In this document: in pieces, positions 59,738 through 64,000 of the stretch
How the letters are laid out: every line of letters starts with the position of its first letter
How positions within the stretch are numbered: position 1 is the stretch's first letter
Assembly: GCA_910577175.1 (NCBI GenBank)
Contig: CAJTLU010000009.1
Location: 1 to 64,000 of the forward strand
Reading direction: 5' to 3'
Source: an uncultured Lachnospiraceae bacterium
GTDB lineage: Bacteria; Bacillota; Clostridia; Lachnospirales; Lachnospiraceae
Length of the DNA: 64,000 bases
Program-made: the position numbers and the translations under genes
The notes under the pieces: model-generated
What the model saw: only the letters and a program-made list of their open reading frames with translations
Told to the model about the DNA's origin: nothing
The model's database searches: none

Positions 59738-60676
59738 TTGCACAGCAGTGTAATTGTGATGCGTATGGAAAAGGATATTTTGGAAGAAATCCGGCAGAAG
59801 AAAAAGGAAAAGAATGCCGTGATTCTTGCTCATTACTATGTGAATGACGAGCTTCAGGCGATTGCGGATTATGTAGGAGATTCCTTTTATCTTGCAAAAG
59901 CGGCGACAGGGACAAAGGCTGATGTGGTTGTGTTCTGCGGCGTCTCCTTTATGGGAGAGAGCGTCAAGCTCTTAAATCCGGAGAAGACTGTGCTGATGCC
60001 GGATGCCGCGGCAGACTGTCCGATGGCGCATATGGCGGAGATTGAAAGAATTAAGGCGTACCGGGAGCAGTATGACGACCTTGCCGTCGTATGTTATATT
60101 AATTCGACTGCGGAGTTAAAAAGCTATAGCGATGTCTGCGTGACCTCCTCAAATGCGGTAAAAATCGTGAAGGCGCTGCCGAACCGGAATATTTTCTTTA
60201 TCCCGGATGGGAATCTTGGCGGATACGTTGCCGGACAGGTGCCGGAAAAGAATGTGATTTTAAATGACGGGTATTGTCCGGTACATAAAGCAATGACGGC
60301 AGAGTTTATTCAGGAGACAAAGAAAAGGCATCCGGGAGCGCTGGTGCTTGCCCATCCGGAATGTGAGAAGGACGTGCTTGTGTTTGCGGATGCCGTCGGA
60401 AGTACGGCGGATCTTATCCGTTATGCAAAGGAAAGCGACGGTACGGAGTTCATTATCTGTACTGAGGAGGGAGTATCCTTCCGCCTGCGGGAGGATAACC
60501 CGGAGAAAAGGTTCTACTTCCCGGACGGGTGCGCGTGCTGCAGGGATATGAAGCGGAATACGTTAGAAAAGCTGCTGCATGTGCTGACGACCGGTGAAAA
60601 TGCAGTGGAGCTTGACGAGGAACTGTGCAGGCGCGCTGTGCGCCCGCTGGAACGAATGCTGGAGCTTGCAAAATAG
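59738..60676 (+). CDS. nadA: Quinolinate synthase
   Basis: About 312 residues. A [4Fe-4S] enzyme condensing iminoaspartate with dihydroxyacetone phosphate to quinolinate. KNAVILAHYYVNDELQAIAD, cluster Cys in VVFCGVSFM, LAHPECEKDV and FPDGCACCRDM. The start is uncertain: TTG 59738 has AAGGGAG only 3 nt away, ATG 59759 and 59765 match the usual N-terminus (MEKDILEEIRQKK) but have no ribosome site, and the frame is open to TTG 59723. First gene of nadA-B-C. Confidence 0.95.
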   Translation: MHSSVIVMRMEKDILEEIRQKKKEKNAVILAHYYVNDELQAIADYVGDSFYLAKAATGTKADVVVFCGVSFMGESVKLLNPEKTVLMPDAAADCPMAHMAEIERIKAYREQYDDLAVVCYINSTAELKSYSDVCVTSSNAVKIVKALPNRNIFFIPDGNLGGYVAGQVPEKNVILNDGYCPVHKAMTAEFIQETKKRHPGALVLAHPECEKDVLVFADAVGSTADLIRYAKESDGTEFIICTEEGVSFRLREDNPEKRFYFPDGCACCRDMKRNTLEKLLHVLTTGENAVELDEELCRRAVRPLERMLELAK

Positions 60677-60693
60677 TAAAGGATAACGACACG

Positions 60694-61974
60694 ATGACGA
60701 TGAAAACAGATATTTTAATTGTAGGATGTGGTGTGGCAGGCCTGTATTGTGCGTTGCATCTGCCGAAGGAGAAAAACATTGTTCTGGTGTCTAAGGACAG
60801 CTTTGAGCGAAGCGACTCTTTTTTGGCGCAGGGAGGAATCTGTGTCTTAAAGGAGGAATCCGACTATGACGCTTATTATGAAGATACGATGCGTGCAGGA
60901 CACTATGAAAACAATCCGAGGTCCGTCGAGCTTATGATTCGTTCGTCGCAGGACGTAATCAGGGAGCTGGTAGGCTACGGCGTCCGCTTTGAACGGAATG
61001 TGGACGGGTTTGTTTATACGAGGGAAGGAGCGCATTCTAAGCCGCGGATTCTGTTTCACGAGGATGAGACAGGAAAGGAAATCACATCGCATCTGCTGGA
61101 TGCTGTAAGAAAGCTTCCGAATGTAACAATGCGCGAGTATTATACGATGGTGGATATTATAGAGAGGGAAAATACCTGTTATGGGATTGTCGGCCGCGAC
61201 AGCACGGGGGAGTATTCCTGTATCCAGGCGGATTATACGGTGCTTGCCACAGGCGGAATCGGCGGCTTATACGAGCATTCTACCAATTACCGGCATTTGA
61301 CCGGGGATGCGCTTGCGGTTGCGCTGCGCCACGGTATCCGGCTGCAGAATATCGATTACATACAGATTCATCCGACTACTCTTTATAAGAAGGAACGGGG
61401 CCGCGGCTTCCTGATTTCCGAGTCTGTGCGGGGAGAGGGTGCGCTTTTGTTAAATGCAAAGGGAGAACGGTTTGTAGACGAGCTTCTGCCCCGGGATGTC
61501 GTAACGGAAGCAATTTATAAGGAAATGGAGAAGGAAGGGACAAAGCATGTGTGGCTTTCCCTTGCTCCGATTCCGGAGGAGAAAATCAAGGCGCATTTCC
61601 CGAACATCTACCGGCATTGTCTGGAAGAAGGGTATGATGTGACAAAGGAGAGTATTCCGGTCGTACCGTCCCAGCATTATTTCATGGGCGGCATTGCTGT
61701 GGACGAATACAGCAAGACGTCCATGGAGCGATTGTATGCGGCGGGAGAGACTGCCTGCAACGGCGTACATGGCAGAAACCGTCTTGCAAGCAATTCCCTT
61801 TTAGAGAGCCTTGTATTTGCAAAGCGTGCGGCGGAACAGATTACGGAGCAATATTCACGAGCCGGGAGCATGCCGGAGGTTCTGGCGGACAAAGCAGCAT
61901 ATTCCGGTTATGAGGCAGAGTATAGGCAGGCGGTTCTGGCTGCCATTGAAAAGGAGAAAAACAGTCATGGATAA
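60694..61974 (+). CDS. nadB: L-aspartate oxidase
   Basis: 426 residues. FAD flavoprotein that oxidises aspartate to iminoaspartate for NadA. FAD site DILIVGCGVAGLYCALHL, SFLAQGGICVLK, ATGGIGGLYEHSTN, and the C-terminal MGGIAVDEYSKTSMERLYAA with NGVHGRNRLASNSLLES. Shorter than E. coli NadB (~540) as it lacks most of the C-terminal helical domain, which is usual in Clostridia. 17 nt after nadA; overlaps nadC by 8 nt. Confidence 0.95.
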   Translation: MTMKTDILIVGCGVAGLYCALHLPKEKNIVLVSKDSFERSDSFLAQGGICVLKEESDYDAYYEDTMRAGHYENNPRSVELMIRSSQDVIRELVGYGVRFERNVDGFVYTREGAHSKPRILFHEDETGKEITSHLLDAVRKLPNVTMREYYTMVDIIERENTCYGIVGRDSTGEYSCIQADYTVLATGGIGGLYEHSTNYRHLTGDALAVALRHGIRLQNIDYIQIHPTTLYKKERGRGFLISESVRGEGALLLNAKGERFVDELLPRDVVTEAIYKEMEKEGTKHVWLSLAPIPEEKIKAHFPNIYRHCLEEGYDVTKESIPVVPSQHYFMGGIAVDEYSKTSMERLYAAGETACNGVHGRNRLASNSLLESLVFAKRAAEQITEQYSRAGSMPEVLADKAAYSGYEAEYRQAVLAAIEKEKNSHG

Positions 61975-62821
61975 AATCAGTATGAAGTTAAATGCGGATG
62001 AGTTGATTTTAAGCGCGTTAAAAGAGGATATCACTAGTGAGGATATTACGACCAATTCTGTAATGCCAGAGTATTGTCTTGGAGAGGTGGAGCTTCTTTG
62101 CAAGCAGGACGGCGTGATTGCCGGACTTTTCGTGTTCCGGCGTGTATTTGAGCTTCTGGACCCTGCGACAGAGACGGAGTTCTTTTTTCAGGACGGCGAT
62201 TTTGTGAAAAGCGGAGAGAAGGTCGGCATCGTAAGGGGAGATATCCGGGTGCTGCTTTCCGGCGAGCGGACGGCGTTGAATTATCTGCAGCGGATGAGCG
62301 GGATTGCAACCTATACGCGTTCCATTGCCGATTTGTTAAAGGGAAGTAAGACAAAGCTTCTTGACACGAGGAAAACGACGCCCAATATGCGCCTGTTTGA
62401 AAAGTACGCGGTCAGGGCAGGAGGCGGCTGCAATCACAGATATAATCTAAGCGACGGGATTTTGTTAAAGGATAATCATATCGGTGCTGCAGGCGGTGTA
62501 AAAGAGGCGGTCAGGATGGCAAAGGAATATGCGCCGTTTGTCAGGAAGATTGAGGTCGAGGTGGAAAATCTGACTATGCTGAAGGAGGCCCTGGAGGCAG
62601 GCGCAGATATCATTATGCTCGACAATATGAGCATAGAGGAGATGAAGGAGGCTGTGCGTCTTGCGGCAGGAAAGGCAGAAACCGAGTGCAGCGGCAATGT
62701 AACGAGGGAAAATGTGGAAAAGCTTATTAATATCGGGGTCGACTATATTTCCTGCGGTGCACTGACCCATTCCGCGCCGATTCTGGACCTTTCCCTGAAG
62801 AATCTCCACGCAATAGAGTAA
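61967..62821 (+). CDS. nadC: Nicotinate-nucleotide pyrophosphorylase (carboxylating)
   Basis: 284 residues. Converts quinolinate and PRPP to nicotinate mononucleotide with loss of CO2. SGERTALNYLQRMSGIATYT, LLDTRKTTPNMRLFEKYAVR, GGGCNHRYNLSDGILLKDNH, IEVEVENLTMLKEALEAGAD and IMLDNMS. The ATG overlaps the nadB stop by 8 nt. Confidence 0.96.
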   Translation: MDKISMKLNADELILSALKEDITSEDITTNSVMPEYCLGEVELLCKQDGVIAGLFVFRRVFELLDPATETEFFFQDGDFVKSGEKVGIVRGDIRVLLSGERTALNYLQRMSGIATYTRSIADLLKGSKTKLLDTRKTTPNMRLFEKYAVRAGGGCNHRYNLSDGILLKDNHIGAAGGVKEAVRMAKEYAPFVRKIEVEVENLTMLKEALEAGADIIMLDNMSIEEMKEAVRLAAGKAETECSGNVTRENVEKLINIGVDYISCGALTHSAPILDLSLKNLHAIE

Positions 62822-62976
62822 TATAGAATATAGCAAATTTTAGTGACTTTAGAAATTCCGGCGTCTGCAGGCAGTTTTATTTTGCTTTTGTCCGAAGGAC
62901 CGCGGTTTTTAGCGTAGCCGGAATCCAAAGCTGCGTATAATATGCGGCTATTTATGGACAAATAAGGGGGAAGCAG

Positions 62977-63516
62977 ATGAAGGCAGAGGAACGGAGAAGG
63001 GAGCTTGCCGCAATTCTTATGGCGGAGCAAAAGCCGGTGTCCGGCACGGTGCTTGCGGGGCGTCTCGGAGTATCGAGACAGATTATTGTAAAGGATATTG
63101 CCGCTTTGCGGACGGAGGGGTACGAGGTGCGTTCCCTGCACCATGGTTACCGGATAGAGGAAGGCCCGTTTAAGGAACGGGTCTTTAAGCTGCACCATAC
63201 AAGCGGGCAGACGGAGGAGGAGCTCTCCTGCATTGTAGGTCTGGGCGGAACGGTAGTCAATGTATTTGTCTGGCACAGGGTATACGGAAAAGTCGAAGCA
63301 GACTTAAATATTTCCTCGCTGTATGATGTCGCCCGGTTTCTTGACGGGATAAAAAGCGGGAAATCCACAGAGCTGATGCATATTACATCGGGATATCATT
63401 ATCATACGGTACGTGCGGCTTCTGAAGAGCTGCTTGATTTGATTGGGAAAATGCTGCAGGAAAAGGGCTATATTGTTCCGGAGATGGGAAAGCCGGAGGA
63501 ATCCGGCATCGTCTGA
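62977..63516 (+). CDS. niaR: NAD-biosynthesis repressor NiaR (YrxA)
   Basis: 179 residues. N-terminal HTH_11 (RRRELAAILMAEQKPVSGTV, LGVSRQIIVKDIAALR) and a C-terminal 3H domain named for three His that bind metal: KLHHTSG, VWHRVYG and ELMHITSGYHYHT. It senses niacin and represses NAD synthesis and niacin uptake genes in Firmicutes. Encoded 155 nt after nadC. Start ATG 62977 after AAGGGGG. Confidence 0.93.
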   Translation: MKAEERRRELAAILMAEQKPVSGTVLAGRLGVSRQIIVKDIAALRTEGYEVRSLHHGYRIEEGPFKERVFKLHHTSGQTEEELSCIVGLGGTVVNVFVWHRVYGKVEADLNISSLYDVARFLDGIKSGKSTELMHITSGYHYHTVRAASEELLDLIGKMLQEKGYIVPEMGKPEESGIV

Positions 63517-63570
63517 CCGGAGGAAAGCGGAGCAGCCTGACATTGTCCGACAGGAAATTTGAAAGAATAC

Positions 63571-63598
63571 TTGACATTTTTTCTTCTTTTTTTATAAT
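63571..63598 (+). promoter_or_regulatory. Promoter of nrdR
   Basis: TTGACA (63571-63576), 16-nt T-rich spacer, TATAAT (63593-63598). Confidence 0.7.
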
Positions 63599-63616
63599 AG
63601 CAGTAAGAGAACTTTA

Positions 63617-63679
63617 CCGGAGCCTGAAAAGGGGAGCGGGGTTTGTCCCGCAAGGTCCGGAGTGCCGCTGCATGCGGCA
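63617..63679 (+). promoter_or_regulatory. Structured leader of nrdR
   Basis: CCGGA (63617) pairs with TCCGG (ending 63660) around an inner hairpin GCGGG/CCCGC (63636-63651); a second hairpin TGCCGC/GCGGCA (63663-63679) follows, 14 nt before the ATG. No known riboswitch consensus recognised. Confidence 0.4.
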
Positions 63680-63692
63680 GAAGGGGGAAGCT

Positions 63693-64000
63693 ATGAAGTG
63701 TCCGTTTTGTGGAAAAGAAAATACGAGGGTAATCGATTCCAGACCGGCAGATGAGGGAAGTGCCATCCGCAGGAGAAGACAGTGTGACGAGTGTAGCAAG
63801 CGTTTTACGACCTATGAAAAGGTAGAGACCATTCCGCTTGTTGTCATTAAGAAGGACAATATCAGAGAACCATATGACCGTTCAAAGATTGAGTCGGGTG
63901 TATTCCGTTCCTGTCATAAGCGGCCGATTTCTGTTTCACAGATAACTGCACTGGTTGATGAAGTCGAGACGTATATTTTCGGACTGGAGGAAAAGGAGAT
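63693..64000 (+). CDS. nrdR: Transcriptional repressor NrdR (3' partial)
   Basis: The first ~102 residues are visible; the gene runs off the right edge. Zinc ribbon CPFCGKENTRVIDSRPADEG then RRRRQCDECSKRFTTYEKVE, followed by the ATP-cone (VIKKDNIREPYDRSKIESGV). Represses ribonucleotide reductase genes when dATP is high. Start ATG 63693 after AAGGGGG. Confidence 0.95.
   Translation, partial: MKCPFCGKENTRVIDSRPADEGSAIRRRRQCDECSKRFTTYEKVETIPLVVIKKDNIREPYDRSKIESGVFRSCHKRPISVSQITALVDEVETYIFGLEEKE

Noticed and set aside
1..64000. CRISPR arrays, rRNA and tRNA genes
   Set aside because: No regularly spaced direct repeats with unique spacers, and no conserved tRNA or rRNA sequences, were seen. The only tandem repeat is coding (esterase stalk).

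Overview
The window looks like a chromosomal segment of a spore-forming Firmicute of the Clostridia, most likely Lachnospiraceae. Codon use is moderately GC-rich, Shine-Dalgarno sites are strong (AGGAGG), and there are clostridial marker genes: SpoIIIE/FtsK, YlmC/YmxH, a TepA-type Clp-fold protease, RecU, WalJ, and the HisZ/short HisG pair. No rRNA, tRNA or CRISPR array was recognised.

Layout. 1-3.4 kb is the end of a prophage: a multidomain endolysin cut by the left edge, a SPOR-like protein, a 39-residue membrane peptide under a promoter with an operator-like palindrome, an HTH regulator and an IS30-type transposase. 3.6-22.2 kb is core chromosome on the + strand: zf-HC2 protein-polA-coaE-FtsA-like ATPase-walJ, an ACT/DUF711 pair, a dipeptidase, two LytR-CpsA-Psr proteins, a small alarmone synthetase, RsmF, two pseudouridine synthases and recU. 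22.4-24.2 kb is a zinc-ribbon, membrane-anchored propeller-like protein. 24.3-30.4 kb is the histidine operon hisZ-G-D-B-A-IE, which lacks hisH and hisF and whose last gene carries an extra degenerate HisA/HisF-like domain. 30.7-38.6 kb has a MATE pump, an ABC/FtsX exporter, two related unknown membrane proteins and TepA. 38.6-40.1 kb (- strand) is a GH27 alpha-galactosidase with a zinc-ribbon partner. 40.4-50.5 kb has an esterase lipoprotein (frame-disrupted at its start), a histidine phosphatase, uppP, ftsK/spoIIIE, a YjjG-like phosphatase, fhs, an NdpA-like protein and ylmC. 50.6-52.0 kb has a decayed beta-galactosidase, a ProX-like deacylase and a small zinc-binding protein.

52.2-59.5 kb is the most unusual part: an AT-rich island of predicted secreted or membrane-anchored proteins without recognised function, plus one V8/trypsin-like secreted protease. 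The gene order A-B-protease-C is followed by A'-B'-(remnant C'). The two B genes share a 1037-bp core in which I saw no difference, while their flanks have diverged, which points to gene conversion or recent recombination. One A gene is interrupted by a single in-frame TAG, and one C gene survives only as a fragment fused to B'. The window ends with the NAD operon nadA-B-C, then niaR, and the start of nrdR.

Dispersed through the chromosome is a short repeat with the core AAACTCAAG. It lies just upstream of four predicted promoters and, in a fifth copy, next to the fhs ribosome-binding site.
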